Positions 1 through 8,396 of a DNA stretch of 64,000 bases are shown piece after piece. Origin of the DNA: CADEED01 sp039931065 (lineage in GTDB: Bacteria > Pseudomonadota > Gammaproteobacteria > Steroidobacterales > Steroidobacteraceae). Within the stretch, counting starts at the first letter, position 1, and each line of letters opens with the position of its first letter. Below the pieces are notes generated by a model. That model was not told the origin of the DNA, did no database searches, and saw only the letters and a program-made list of their open reading frames with translations. The stretch spans positions 16,669 through 80,668 of the forward strand of contig JBDTSP010000019.1 of NCBI GenBank assembly GCA_039931065.1, given 5' to 3'. A program made the translations under genes and the position numbers.

Positions 1-476
1 CGCTGAAACCCTTCGGCCGCTTTTTCGGCGACCCGCGCCTGTGGTCGCTGCAACGGCGCACGGTGACACCAGCGTTCGGCGCGGGACTCGCGATCTGTTT
101 CATCCCACTGCCCATTCACATTCCGGTGGCGGCGATGGTGGCGATCTTCTGCCGCATCAATATTCCGACCATCATGCTGGCTCTGGTGGCGGTGAATCCC
201 CTGACCATCGTTCCGGCCTATCTTCTCGCCTACAAGGTAGGTGTAATCGTCACCGGCGCGCAGGAACGCAAATTCAAGTTCGACATGAGCTGGGACTGGG
301 TGCAGCACGGACTCGGCCCCATGTGGAAACCGTTTCTCGTGGGTTGTGGCATCACGGGCGTTCTGGTGGGGCTCATGACCTACGCGCTGCTCGATATCCT
401 GTGGCGTTACAACGTCCGCAAGAGATACCGCGAGCGCGCCGGCGCCGCCAGCAGGCAATCAACTCCTTTCGAGTAG
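1..476 (+). CDS. DUF2062 domain membrane protein (5' end outside window)
   Basis: The frame is open from the first bases, so the gene starts upstream of the window and only the last ~158 codons are seen. The peptide has the DUF2062 pattern: an LW..QRRTV segment (about residues 13-21 of the visible part), a hydrophobic stretch with PLPIHIP, a second hydrophobic stretch ending in the family's NPLT motif, and a C-terminal membrane segment (FLVGCGITGVLVGLMTYALL) followed by a basic tail. DUF2062 proteins are small inner-membrane proteins of unknown function, some next to glycosyltransferases. It converges on lolD and the two 3' ends overlap by 18 bp. The family call is from pattern recognition; no function is claimed. 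Confidence 0.8.
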   Translation, partial: LKPFGRFFGDPRLWSLQRRTVTPAFGAGLAICFIPLPIHIPVAAMVAIFCRINIPTIMLALVAVNPLTIVPAYLLAYKVGVIVTGAQERKFKFDMSWDWVQHGLGPMWKPFLVGCGITGVLVGLMTYALLDILWRYNVRKRYRERAGAASRQSTPFE

Positions 477-1142
477 ATTTCCGCGTTCGAGTTCGAGCAC
501 GCGGTCCATACGCGCCGCCAGCTTGCGATCGTGTGTCACCACGATGAGGCTGGTGCCGAGTTCGCGATTGAGTTCGAGCATGAGCTCGAACACCGATTCG
601 GCATTGGCGCCATCGAGATTGCCGGTTGGCTCGTCGGCCAACACGATATGCGGCTCGGTCACCAGCGCCCGCGCCACCGCCGCGCGTTGCCGCTCGCCGC
701 CCGACAATTCCTGCGGGCGGTGAATCAACCGCTGCCCGAGTCCCACTCTTTCGAGAATCGCGCGCGCGGTTTTCTCCGCTTCGGCCTTGGGCGTACGCCG
801 CACCAGCAACGGCATCGCAACGTTTTCGAGTGCCGAGAACTCCGGCAGCAGGTGATGGAACTGGTAGATGAATCCGAGCGTGCGATTGCGCAGCTCGCCG
901 CGCGGCTTTTCCGCGAGCGCATGAATGTCGTTGCCGGCGATTCGCACGATTCCTTCGGTGGGTTTATCGAGCCCACCCAGAATCTGCAGCAACGTGGTCT
1001 TGCCGGACCCCGAAGCCCCGATGATGGCGATACGTTCCGCGCGCTTCACCGCGAAATTCACGTTCTTCAATACCTCGAGGTCGATCGGGCCCTGGCGGAA
1101 CGCCCGTTTGACCCCAATCGCTTCCAGCACCAGCTCAGTCAT
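459..1142 (-). CDS. lolD: LolD, ATPase of lipoprotein-releasing ABC transporter
   Basis: This is the cytoplasmic ATPase that powers release of outer-membrane lipoproteins from the inner membrane to LolA. The 227-residue length is normal for LolD. Visible motifs are Walker A GASGSGKTT (about residue 43), the ABC signature LSGGERQR (about 146), Walker B IVLADEP followed by TGNLD, and the switch histidine in VVTHD near the C-terminus. It lies 6 bp downstream of a LolE-type permease, after two FtsX-like permease genes, so the three form one transcription unit. MacB/FtsE-type ATPases share these motifs; the two Lol-like permeases in front make LolD the best call. Confidence 0.95.
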   Translation of the reverse strand: MTELVLEAIGVKRAFRQGPIDLEVLKNVNFAVKRAERIAIIGASGSGKTTLLQILGGLDKPTEGIVRIAGNDIHALAEKPRGELRNRTLGFIYQFHHLLPEFSALENVAMPLLVRRTPKAEAEKTARAILERVGLGQRLIHRPQELSGGERQRAAVARALVTEPHIVLADEPTGNLDGANAESVFELMLELNRELGTSLIVVTHDRKLAARMDRVLELERGNLLERS

Positions 1143-1148
1143 GTCCCA

Positions 1149-2399
1149 TTACTCATGTCGAAGGGCCTCCGCCGGCAACGTGCGCGAAGCACGCCACGCG
1201 GGGTAGATAGTCGCGAGCGCGGACAGCAGCAAGGTCACGCCGGCGACCTGCAACAGGTCGCCGGGACGGACTTCGCTCGGCAGGTCGCTCATGAAATAAA
1301 CGCTCGCATCGAGGAATTTCGTGCCGATGGCGGCTTCGATGCCGTGCACGATGGCGGGAAAATAGATCGCGAGAACCCAGCCGAGCGCCAGCCCGGCGGC
1401 GGTGCCGACCAGGCCGATCAACGCGCCCTGCACGAGGAACATCTTGAGCACGTTACCGGGCGCCGCGCCGATGGTGCGAAGAATCGCAATATCGGTTTGT
1501 TTTTCCTTCACGATCATCACCAGCGTCGCCACCAGGTTGATCGCCGCGACGAATACCAGCAGCAGCAGGATGAAGAACATCATCGACTTGGTGAGTTCGA
1601 TGGTCCTGAAGAACATCGCATGATCGCGCGTCCAGTCGGTGACGTAGAAACCCGCGCCACCCACGTCGATGGCATGAGCCACAGTGACCACGAGATTGGG
1701 CGCGAGGAACGGATCGTCGAGCGCCAGCCGCAGCCCGGTGACGTTGTCGCCCATGCGGTACAACTTCGCCGCATCACTCATGTGTACGAGCGCAAGACCG
1801 CGGTCGAACTCGTACATCCCGGATTGAAATACGCCTGCGACCACGAAGCGGCGCATACGCGGCGCGAAGCCCGCCGGGGTGGCGGTGCCTTCGGGCGTCA
1901 TCAACACGACATTCTGGCCGAGCGAGACGCCGAGTTCCTTCGCCAGCGCCTCGCCCAGGATGATGCGGTATTTACCGGCCTCGAGATCCGTCAGCGAACC
2001 CGACAGGAGCCGCGATCCCAGTCCCACGGCGCGGCTCTCTTCAGCGGGCAGGATGCCGCGCACCAGCGTACCGGTGACCCGCTGGCCATTGGCGAGCAGG
2101 CCGCGCGACTCGATGAACGGCACCACGGCCTTCACGCCGGGCTCGGAGGCGGCGACAGTCTGGGCCTGGCGCCAGCCGGGGATGTTGCCGTCAATTCCGG
2201 TGATGGTCGCGTGCGAGGTCACCGCGAGCATGCGGTTGCGCAGTTCGGTCTCGAAGCCGTTCAGCACCGACAGGGTCACGATCAACACCGCGACGCCGAG
2301 GGCGAGGCCCGTCACCGACATCGCGGCCACGAACGACACGAATCCGCTGCGATGCGTGGAGCGCAGGTAACGGACGCCGATCAGCCATTCGTAGCCCAC
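1149..2399 (-). CDS. lolE: LolE-like permease of lipoprotein-releasing complex
   Basis: FtsX/MacB-type permease of about 416 residues, with an N-terminal membrane helix, a large periplasmic domain and three C-terminal membrane helices. The GTG start at 2399 shares one base with the stop of the upstream permease (TAGTG) and gives MGYEWLIGVRYLRS; reading further upstream only runs into that gene. It resembles E. coli LolE more than LolC: the first helix region reads GLALGVAVLIV..SVLNGFE and a C-terminal segment reads VYFMSDLPSEV. It ends in the usual STIYPAWRASR..PAEALRHE tail. LolE binds the lipoprotein substrate in the E. coli complex. The C/E assignment is by resemblance only. Confidence 0.85.
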   Translation of the reverse strand: MGYEWLIGVRYLRSTHRSGFVSFVAAMSVTGLALGVAVLIVTLSVLNGFETELRNRMLAVTSHATITGIDGNIPGWRQAQTVAASEPGVKAVVPFIESRGLLANGQRVTGTLVRGILPAEESRAVGLGSRLLSGSLTDLEAGKYRIILGEALAKELGVSLGQNVVLMTPEGTATPAGFAPRMRRFVVAGVFQSGMYEFDRGLALVHMSDAAKLYRMGDNVTGLRLALDDPFLAPNLVVTVAHAIDVGGAGFYVTDWTRDHAMFFRTIELTKSMMFFILLLLVFVAAINLVATLVMIVKEKQTDIAILRTIGAAPGNVLKMFLVQGALIGLVGTAAGLALGWVLAIYFPAIVHGIEAAIGTKFLDASVYFMSDLPSEVRPGDLLQVAGVTLLLSALATIYPAWRASRTLPAEALRHE

Positions 2400-3649
2400 T
2401 ATTCGTATCTCAGCGCGTCGGCCGGCGGGATACGCGACGCGCGCCACGCCGGGTAGATAGTCGAGATGAGCGTTATCAACATGGCGATGGCGGCGATCCA
2501 CAGGACCTGCTCGAGCCGCACTTCTGAGGGCAGCCGCGTGATGACATACACGTCCGAATTGAAGATCTCGAACCGGAACAGCCGTTCGAAGAACGCCGCC
2601 ACCGATCCTGCGTATGTTCCGATCCAGACGCCGAAGAGGACGCCCGAGGCGACCCCCAGCCAGGCGATGACGCTGCCCTGGATCAGGAACACCGCCATCA
2701 CGCGCCGCGGCGAGGTGCCGAGCGTGCGCAGGATCGCGATGTCGGTGCGTTTGTCGGTCACGACCATCGCAAGCATGGCGACGAGATAAAACGCCGCCAC
2801 CGCGACGATCAGCATGAGAATGATCGCGACCATGGTTTTTTCGATGCGGATCGCGCGGAAGTAACTGGCGTGTTCCACCGTCCAGTCCTGGATCGCGACG
2901 CCGGCCGGAAGTTTTTTGGCGAGCTCGGCCGAATACTGCGGCGCCCCCAGCGCATCCTTGAAATTGACGTGCAGCGACATGCGCGAATCCGGGTCGGGCA
3001 GCAATGCACGAACGTCGTCGAGCGAGGCGATCAGCAACGAACCGTCGTAGTCCTGCACGGAGACGTCGAACACGCCGGCCACGATGAATTCGCGCAGTCG
3101 TGGCTGCGGCGCGCCGTTCGCGTCGGTGGTGGGAATGAGCAACGTGATCGGATCGCCGAGGCCCAGGCTCAACATCTGCGCGATCGTGCGTCCGATGAGC
3201 ACCCGGTCACTGCCCGGCGTGAGGTCCGCGAGCTTGCCTTCAACGATCGCCTTGGTAACCCGCTCGACCTCGCCTTCGTGCGCCGGATCGATGCCCCGCA
3301 GCCGCACCGGCAACATCTCGGGCTTGCGTACCGCCAGCGCCTCCAGTTCGATGAACGGCGCGGCGCCCGCGACGTTGGGCGCGGCGCGCACGGATTGGGC
3401 GAGAGCGCGGAAGTCCGCGGTGGAATGCGAATCGGCGGGCACGTAAATCCGCGCGTGCGAGGACAGCAGCAGCAGGCGCTCGCGCAGTTCGCCCTCGAGC
3501 CCGTTCATCACCGACAGGACCACGATCAGGGCCATGACTCCCAGGCAAACGCACAACAGCGATACCCAGGTGATGAAGGAGACGAAGAACTTGTGAGAGC
3601 GGGCCCGCACGAAGCGCAGTCCGACAAATAGGGGCAGGGAATTCAGCAC
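2399..3649 (-). CDS. lolC: LolC-like permease of lipoprotein-releasing complex
   Basis: First gene of the lol unit, 416 residues, starting ATG with LFVGLRFVRAR, the usual Lol permease N-terminus. The first helix (VSLLCVCLGVMALIVVLSVMNGLEGEL) matches LolC's GVMALVTVLSVMNGFE. It is followed by a periplasmic domain and three helices around IILMLIVAVAAFYLVAMLAMVV, with the tail STIYPAWRASR..PADALRYE. In E. coli LolC carries the hook that docks LolA. The equivalent stretch here (IPTTDANGAPQPRLRE, about residue 175) is proline-containing, but I cannot prove it is a hook. The order permease-permease-ATPase differs from E. coli lolC-lolD-lolE. Confidence 0.85.
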   Translation of the reverse strand: MLNSLPLFVGLRFVRARSHKFFVSFITWVSLLCVCLGVMALIVVLSVMNGLEGELRERLLLLSSHARIYVPADSHSTADFRALAQSVRAAPNVAGAAPFIELEALAVRKPEMLPVRLRGIDPAHEGEVERVTKAIVEGKLADLTPGSDRVLIGRTIAQMLSLGLGDPITLLIPTTDANGAPQPRLREFIVAGVFDVSVQDYDGSLLIASLDDVRALLPDPDSRMSLHVNFKDALGAPQYSAELAKKLPAGVAIQDWTVEHASYFRAIRIEKTMVAIILMLIVAVAAFYLVAMLAMVVTDKRTDIAILRTLGTSPRRVMAVFLIQGSVIAWLGVASGVLFGVWIGTYAGSVAAFFERLFRFEIFNSDVYVITRLPSEVRLEQVLWIAAIAMLITLISTIYPAWRASRIPPADALRYE

Positions 3650-3727
3650 GGGTGCGAATTCTGGGGCAAAAACCTGACTGGGTTCACAAAAGTGCTGTTA
3701 GACGGAGTCGGTGCGTGGCGACAGCGG

Positions 3728-3755
3728 CTGACTTTGCCATAGCGGGGCGTATATT
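3728..3755 (+). promoter_or_regulatory. Possible sigma-70 promoter for the small periplasmic gene
   Basis: CTGACT (3728-3733) and TATATT (3750-3755) are separated by 16 bp and lie about 40 bp upstream of the ATG at 3795, in the gap shared with the divergent lolC. The -10 element is good and the -35 element is weak. Confidence 0.35.
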
Positions 3756-3794
3756 GCCGCCACGGTCGAGTCGCCGGCCGTAGGAGATAACGAC

Positions 3795-4094
3795 ATGCTT
3801 GCTCGCACTATTAAGATGTCTGTAGTTGCACTGGCCCTGGGCCTGGCCGCACCCACGTTCGCTGAAACCCTGTCGATCGATGGTCAGGTTGCCGTCAAGC
3901 CGACGGGCGTCGAAACCCCGCAGCGTGGACTCTCGATGGCGGTGGTCGAACAGAAGTTCGGCGCGCCGGCCAACAAGAGCAGCCCGGTCGGCAGCACAGG
4001 CAAGACTCCGCCGATCACCAAGTGGTTCTACCCGAACTTCGTGGTCGTGTTCGAGAACGACAAGGTCATTCATACCGTCGTGGTCGGCGGCTGA
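3795..4094 (+). CDS. Small exported protein, BamE/SmpA-like layout
   Basis: A 99-residue protein with a clear Sec signal peptide (MLARTIKMSVVALALGLAAPTFA, cleavage about residue 23). The ATG at 3795 is preceded by GGAG with good spacing. The mature part reads RGLSMAVVEQKFGAP, then WFYPNFVVVFENDKVIHTV. That order (a helix ending in xxFGxP, then strands with an aromatic tract and a 'V.FENDKV' strand) recalls the small BamE/SmpA-type fold, but there is no lipobox and the resemblance is loose. It is monocistronic: a hairpin terminator follows at 4107. Function unknown; probably a soluble periplasmic protein. Confidence 0.8.
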   Translation: MLARTIKMSVVALALGLAAPTFAETLSIDGQVAVKPTGVETPQRGLSMAVVEQKFGAPANKSSPVGSTGKTPPITKWFYPNFVVVFENDKVIHTVVVGG

Positions 4095-4106
4095 ACGATC
4101 CTGACG

Positions 4107-4137
4107 TCCGGGCGGTTTAGCCGCCCGGATTCTCTTT
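4107..4137 (+). terminator. Rho-independent-like terminator
   Basis: A perfect 9-bp stem (TCCGGGCGG / CCGCCCGGA) with loop TTTAG, followed by a T-rich stretch (TTCTCTTT), 13 bp after the stop of the small periplasmic gene and before mfd. Confidence 0.75.
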
Positions 4138-4168
4138 CGCGCATCGGGTAAGCTGCCGCGCTCCCGCG

Positions 4169-7100
4169 ATGCCGACCCTCCTCCACCCACCTCTTCCCGC
4201 GCCCAAAACGCGCCAGCGCTGGCACCAGCTTTACGGCTCGGCGCGCAGCCTCGCGCTGGCCGAAGCGGTCGAGTCCGACGTCCGGCCCTATCTGGTCATC
4301 GCGCGCGACGCGCGTGAACTCGACCAGCTGCGCTCGGAACTCGCGTTCTTCCTCGGCGGTTCGCGTCCCATCCATGTGCTGCCCGATTGGGAAGTGCTGC
4401 CGTACGACATCTTCTCGCCGCACCCGGACATCATCTCGGAGCGGCTCGCGGCATTGGCCGAACTGCCGCGCGTCAAATCCGCGGTCATGCTGGCCGCCGC
4501 CGACACCATCGGCCAGCGGCTCGCGCCGCGCGGCTATGTCGACGGGCGCACCTTCAACGTGGCGGTTGGCGACCGGCTGCCGATCGAGCCACTGCGTGCC
4601 CGTCTGGTTGAAAGCGGCTACGCCTCGGTGGCGCAGGTCACTGCGCCGGGCGAGTTCGCGCTGCGCGGATCGTTGTTCGACGTGTTCCCGATGGGCGCGG
4701 ACACACCGCTGCGCGTGGATCTGTTCGACAATGAGATCGATGCGATCCGCGAATTCGATCCCGACACGCAGCGCTCGGGCGCCACGCTCAAGCAGGTGCG
4801 CCTGCTGCCTGGTCGCGAAATGCCGCTCGATACGGATTCGGTCAAGGCGTTCCGCCGCCGTTATCGCACCCGTTTCGAAGGCGACCCGACCAAGAGCGTC
4901 ATCTATCGCGGCGTGAGCGACGGCATCGCCCCGCCCGGCATCGAGTTCTACCTGCCGCTGTTCTTCGATTCGACCGATACGCTGCTCGACTATCTACCGC
5001 CCGACACCGTGGTGTGCGCCGGGGCGGATTTGCCCGGCGCGGTCGAACAGGCAGCGCGCGTCATCGCCGAGCGTTTCGAAGAACGCCGCCACGACATCGA
5101 ACGCCCGGTGCTGGCGCCCGGGGAACTCTATCTCTCGCCCGAGGAGCTCGAATCGCGGCTCGGCGCCTTCACGCGACTCGACTACGAGAGTTTCAAGGTC
5201 GAAAACGAATTGTCGACCGAGGGCCGGGGCGGCCACAATTTCCCGACCGCCGCGCCGCAGGAATGGCGCGTGGACCTGCGGGCGGATAAACCGCTGCAGC
5301 CACTCGAGAATTTCCTCGCCACCTTCCCGGGCCGCGTGTTGCTGGCCGCGGATTCCGCCGGCCGCCGCGAAGTGTTGCTCGAGATGCTGCGCGCGCATTC
5401 GCTCAAGCCGAAGACCGTCGCGGGTTGGCACGAGTTCGTCGACAGCGACGCGCGCTTCGCCATCGGTATCGCGCCCGAGATGGCCGGGCTCAACGTCGTC
5501 ACGCCGCCCATCGCGGTGCTCGGCGAAGCTCAGTTGTTCGGCCAGCGCACGAAGCAGGAAAGGCGCCGACGCCGCGCCGCCTCCGATCCGCAGGCGATCC
5601 TGCGCGACCTGACCGCGCTCGGCCCCGGCTCGCCGGTCGTCCACGAGGAATATGGAGTCGGTCGATACATCGGCCTGCAGATCATGCAGGTCGCGGGTCA
5701 GGACGGTGAGTTCGTCGTGCTCGAGTATGCCGGCGGCGACAAACTGTATGTGCCGGTCCAGCAACTGCACCTCGTATCGCGCTACTCAGGCGCAGCGCCC
5801 GAAAGCGCGCCGCTGCACAAGTTGGGCACGGATCAGTGGTCCCGGGCGCGCAAACGCGCGGCCGACAAGATTCGCGACGTGGCCGCCGAGCTGCTGGACC
5901 TGTACGCGCAGCGCCAGGCGAAGCGCGGCCCCGCGTTGCCGTCGAAGGAACTGGAATACCAGGCTTTCGCCAACAGTTTCCCGTTCGAGGAAACCGAGGA
6001 CCAGGCCGAGGCCATCCGTCAGGTGTTGAAGGACCTCGACAGCGAGAAGCCGATGGATCGCGTCGTGTGCGGCGACGTGGGCTTCGGCAAGACCGAGGTC
6101 GCGATGCGCGCGGCCTTCGTCGCCGCGCAGGCCGGCAAACAGGTCGCCGTGCTGGTGCCCACTACGCTGCTGGCCGAACAACACACCAACAATTTCCGCG
6201 ATCGCTTCGCCGACTGGGCCGTGCGCATCGAAAGCCTGTCGCGCTTCCGCAGCAGCAAAGAGTCGAACGCAGTGCTCGAGGGAATCGAGAAAGGCACTGT
6301 CGATATCGTGATCGCGACACAGAAGCTGCTGCACGCCCATGTGCGATTCAAGGATCTCGGCCTGATCATCGTCGACGAGGAACATCGCTTCGGCGTCCGC
6401 GACAAGGAAAAGCTCAAGACGCTGCGCGCTGAAGTGCACGTGTTGACGCTGACCGCGACCCCGATCCCGCGCACGCTGAACATGGCGCTCGGCGGGCTGC
6501 GCGACCTGTCGCTGATCACCACGCCGCCGGCCGAACGCCTCGCGATCAAGACCTTCGTCACCGAGTGGCACGCGCCGACGCTGCGCGAGGCGGCACTGCG
6601 CGAGTTCCGCCGCGGTGGCCAGGTGTACTTCGTGCACAACGTCGTCGAGAGCATCGAGAAGACCGCGACCGAATTGGCGAAGCTCATTCCCGAGGCGCAG
6701 GTGCGCGTCGGGCACGGCCAGATGCGCGAACGCGATCTCGAACAGCTGATGGTCGATTTCTACCATCGGCGCTTCAACATGCTGGTGTGCACCACCATCA
6801 TCGAAAGCGGCATCGACGTACCCACCGCCAACACCATCATGATCGACCGCGCCGACAAACTCGGCCTCGCGCAGCTGCACCAGTTGCGCGGGCGCGTTGG
6901 CCGTTCGCATCACCGCGCCTATGCCTATCTATTGACGCCGAACCGCAAGGCCCTGTCGCTGGATGCCGTGAAGCGGCTGGAGGCGATCGAGTCGCTCGAG
7001 GACCTGGGCGCCGGCTTCACGCTGGCGACCCACGACCTCGAGATCCGCGGCGCCGGTGAATTGCTGGGCGAGTCGCAGAGCGGCGAGCTCACCGAGATCG

Positions 7101-7699
7101 GCCTCACCATGTACCTCGACATGCTCGAACAGGCGGTCAAGGCGCTGAAAGAAGGCCGCGAACCGGCGCTCGACCGCCCGCTGGCCGCGACCGCCGAAGT
7201 CGAGCTGCGGTTGCCTGCCTTGCTGCCCGAGAGTTACGTGGCCGAGGTGCCGGTGCGCCTGGCGCTTTACAAGCGCCTGGCCGCGGCGCCCGACAATGCG
7301 GCCATCGATGGGCTGACCGAGGAAATCGTCGACCGTTTCGGCCCGCTGCCCCCGCCGGCCACGGCCCTGTTGCGCGTCGCGCGGCTCAAACTGTCGGCCC
7401 GTGCCCTCGGAATCCGCCGACTCGATCTGGGGCCCGAAGGCGGCTACGCGCTGTTCGAAGAGCAGAACCAGGTGGACCCGCGTTCGGTCATACGGCTGGT
7501 GCAGCACCCCGACCGTGATTACCGCCTCGAAGGCGCGCTCAAGCTCCGTATATCGCGCGAAACCGAAGAAGGCGCCGAACGGTTCGAGTTCGCCGAGAAA
7601 TTCCTCGCCGACCTCAGGAGCCCTCCTGAGGGCGGCACCCCGCCGGCGGCCAGGGCCAAAACGCCCCAGGCCAACCCGGCAAGACCCAGACCCCGATGA
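4169..7699 (+). CDS. mfd: Mfd, transcription-repair coupling factor
   Basis: A DNA translocase that removes RNA polymerase stalled at lesions and recruits UvrA. The full length of 1176 residues fits the family. Order of parts: N-terminal UvrB-like region (GSRPIHVLPDWEVLPYD), the RNA polymerase-interacting CarD-like domain (GSPVVHEEYGVGRY, about residue 490), helicase Walker A GDVGFGKTE (about 635), the Walker B box VDEEHRFG, motif III LTATPIPRTL, the RecG-like motif with IESGIDVPTANT, and the C-terminal TRCF domain (LPESYVAEVPVRLALYKRL). The tail is Pro/Ala-rich and ends by overlapping the next ATG by 4 bp. Confidence 0.98.
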   Translation: MPTLLHPPLPAPKTRQRWHQLYGSARSLALAEAVESDVRPYLVIARDARELDQLRSELAFFLGGSRPIHVLPDWEVLPYDIFSPHPDIISERLAALAELPRVKSAVMLAAADTIGQRLAPRGYVDGRTFNVAVGDRLPIEPLRARLVESGYASVAQVTAPGEFALRGSLFDVFPMGADTPLRVDLFDNEIDAIREFDPDTQRSGATLKQVRLLPGREMPLDTDSVKAFRRRYRTRFEGDPTKSVIYRGVSDGIAPPGIEFYLPLFFDSTDTLLDYLPPDTVVCAGADLPGAVEQAARVIAERFEERRHDIERPVLAPGELYLSPEELESRLGAFTRLDYESFKVENELSTEGRGGHNFPTAAPQEWRVDLRADKPLQPLENFLATFPGRVLLAADSAGRREVLLEMLRAHSLKPKTVAGWHEFVDSDARFAIGIAPEMAGLNVVTPPIAVLGEAQLFGQRTKQERRRRRAASDPQAILRDLTALGPGSPVVHEEYGVGRYIGLQIMQVAGQDGEFVVLEYAGGDKLYVPVQQLHLVSRYSGAAPESAPLHKLGTDQWSRARKRAADKIRDVAAELLDLYAQRQAKRGPALPSKELEYQAFANSFPFEETEDQAEAIRQVLKDLDSEKPMDRVVCGDVGFGKTEVAMRAAFVAAQAGKQVAVLVPTTLLAEQHTNNFRDRFADWAVRIESLSRFRSSKESNAVLEGIEKGTVDIVIATQKLLHAHVRFKDLGLIIVDEEHRFGVRDKEKLKTLRAEVHVLTLTATPIPRTLNMALGGLRDLSLITTPPAERLAIKTFVTEWHAPTLREAALREFRRGGQVYFVHNVVESIEKTATELAKLIPEAQVRVGHGQMRERDLEQLMVDFYHRRFNMLVCTTIIESGIDVPTANTIMIDRADKLGLAQLHQLRGRVGRSHHRAYAYLLTPNRKALSLDAVKRLEAIESLEDLGAGFTLATHDLEIRGAGELLGESQSGELTEIGLTMYLDMLEQAVKALKEGREPALDRPLAATAEVELRLPALLPESYVAEVPVRLALYKRLAAAPDNAAIDGLTEEIVDRFGPLPPPATALLRVARLKLSARALGIRRLDLGPEGGYALFEEQNQVDPRSVIRLVQHPDRDYRLEGALKLRISRETEEGAERFEFAEKFLADLRSPPEGGTPPAARAKTPQANPARPRPR

Positions 7700-8355
7700 G
7701 CGACCCGTTATACTTTCGGCCCATGTCACCCACCGGCCGTCCGCGTCTCGTCTTCGCCGTCGTCATGCTCGCCGTCCTCGGAGCCGGCGCGCCTGGCCCG
7801 GGCACGCAGGCCCAGAACGCCGCTTCCCCGACCGTCTATACGATCGAACTGGTCGTGTTCCGCAACATGAGCGGCTCGGGCGGGCCCGAGGACTGGAGCG
7901 CGAAGGCCGTCGCGCGCGGACCCGAATCGCCGGAACAGCCGGTGGTCACCGGCCGCTTCGTGCAGGCGATTCCCGCCACGCAATTCCAGCTCAACGAACT
8001 CGCCGGGAAGCTTTCGAACACGACTAACTATCAGCCGATTGCCCACTTCGCCTGGCAGCAGACCGCCAGCACCTGGGGATCACGCGCCGGCTTCACGGTG
8101 GCGAAGCTCGCAGGCCAGGTGCCCGGGCTCAGTGGAATCATTTATCTCGAACGCGGTTCATACCTGCATCTCGGCATGTCGCTGAACTACCAGACGTCGA
8201 ATCCGCCGTCCGGACTCGCCGCGCCGCCGGGCACGGTGTTCAACCTCACCGAGTCGCATCGCGTCCGGTTTCGCACGTTGAGTTATTTCGACCACCCCGC
8301 CTACGGAGTGATCGCACTGGTGACGCCGGGGAATGCGGCGACCGGCGGTAGATAA
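7696..8355 (+). CDS. CsiV-like exported protein
   Basis: A protein of up to 219 residues. The ATG at 7696 overlaps the mfd stop (ATGA). A second ATG at 7723 would place a cleaner signal peptide (GRPRLVFAVVMLAVLGAGAPG) at the N-terminus, and either could be used. The mature part starts with YTIELVVFRN, the hallmark of the CsiV family (peptidoglycan-binding, needed for cell-shape integrity in Vibrio), followed by a beta-rich region with YLERGSYLHLGMSLNY and RVRFRTLSYFDHPAYGVIALV. CsiV genes are commonly found next to mfd, which supports the call. It is short relative to Vibrio CsiV. Confidence 0.7.
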   Translation: MSDPLYFRPMSPTGRPRLVFAVVMLAVLGAGAPGPGTQAQNAASPTVYTIELVVFRNMSGSGGPEDWSAKAVARGPESPEQPVVTGRFVQAIPATQFQLNELAGKLSNTTNYQPIAHFAWQQTASTWGSRAGFTVAKLAGQVPGLSGIIYLERGSYLHLGMSLNYQTSNPPSGLAAPPGTVFNLTESHRVRFRTLSYFDHPAYGVIALVTPGNAATGGR

Positions 8356-8396
8356 GCGAGAAACCGGAGCACGCAGCAGCGCGCACTGCTTCTCGC

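Noticed and set aside
531..2456. Long antisense open frames (for example 641 codons opposite lolC/lolE, and similar ones opposite mfd, sdhA, lepA and hrpA)
   Set aside because: They lie fully opposite genes with clear motifs and have Arg/His/Gln-rich composition typical of GC-rich shadow frames.
1185..2460. Near-identical stretch at the ends of the two lol permease genes, considered as a recent duplication
   Set aside because: It covers only the conserved STIYPAWRASR-coding part; the rest of the two genes is diverged.
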